From positions 1 through 39,840 of the forward strand of contig JAISWZ010000620.1 in NCBI GenBank assembly GCA_031270945.1: DNA of 39,840 nt, given 5' to 3'. Both the position numbers and the translations under genes were made by a program. Positions 39,801 to 39,840 of the stretch are shown one piece after another (positions within the stretch are counted from its first letter, which is position 1; each line of letters begins with the position of its first letter). The notes under the pieces are model-generated. The model saw nothing but the letters and a program-made list of their open reading frames with translations. It made no database searches and was not told the origin of the DNA. The stretch comes from Clostridiales bacterium (GTDB lineage: Bacteria > Bacillota > Clostridia > Lachnospirales > WQUN01).

Positions 39801-39840
39801 TTGATTTATATAGAAGACGGGCAAGAAGCCAAGGCGAAGA
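39801..39840 (+). CDS. Start of an unidentified gene, cut by the window end
   Basis: ACTGGAGGAATTGCT followed by TTG opens a frame reading MIYIEDGQEAKAK up to the last base. The ribosome binding site is strong and the spacing good. Thirteen codons are too few to assign a family. Confidence 0.4.
   Translation, partial: MIYIEDGQEAKAK

Overview
The window looks like a chromosomal stretch of a Gram-positive anaerobe of the Bacillota, probably Clostridia-like. The evidence is the rapZ-whiA-crh gene order at the left edge, an ftsQ/divIB cell-division gene at the right edge, a SipW-type exported protein, a TRAP transporter, an NCS2 uracil permease and several TTG/GTG starts with strong GGAGG ribosome binding sites. 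The assignment stops at phylum/class level; no rRNA or tRNA gene was seen.

Layout, left to right. 1-1928: the end of rapZ, then whiA and a Crh-type HPr paralogue; yvcK, usual between rapZ and whiA, is absent. 2096-2940: a gene of unknown function with its own promoter. 3371-5530: a SipW-type exported protein on the minus strand with a duplicated 3' end and a long leader. 5748-8702: a minus-strand accessory block (P-loop protein, DUF4869 protein, and a lone degenerate PD-(D/E)XK domain) served by two nearly identical promoters. 8955-14968: an oligopeptide/dipeptide ABC transporter operon behind a long, strongly folded leader. 15181-16197: a convergent S66-peptidase relative that has lost its catalytic residues. 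16607-18990: a DUF2752 membrane protein, a DtxR-type regulator and a uracil permease. 19358-23161: an operon of GPH-type sugar symporter, YdjC/ChbG deacetylase and PHP-type metallohydrolase. 23455-26643: TRAP transporter dctP-dctQ-dctM with four tandem copies of the dctP 3' end. 26771-27340: a YcxB-like membrane protein. 27653-36691: a HEPN-DUF499 ATPase and a DUF1156 DNA methylase (a defence-associated pair) separated by a sialate O-acetylesterase and a URO-D-family protein. 37032-38372: a BaiN-type flavoprotein. 38481-39545: ftsQ, followed by the first codons of another gene.

Two themes cross the window. First, a dispersed palindromic repeat with arms close to GAGCATATCCCAAAATT / AATTTTGGGATATGCTC occurs about fifteen times. 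It usually lies between a recognisable promoter and the ribosome binding site, so it would be transcribed as part of the mRNA leader. Two long copies share a central hairpin with a compensatory base-pair change. Second, short tandem duplications are frequent, two of them copying the 3' end of a gene including its stop codon. The most promising candidates for something undescribed are the leader-embedded repeat family, the P-loop/DUF4869/PD-(D/E)XK block with shared promoter architecture, the folded leader before the peptide transporter, and the S66 pseudoenzyme beside that transporter.

All family assignments are from reading motifs by eye; no database search or folding program was run.
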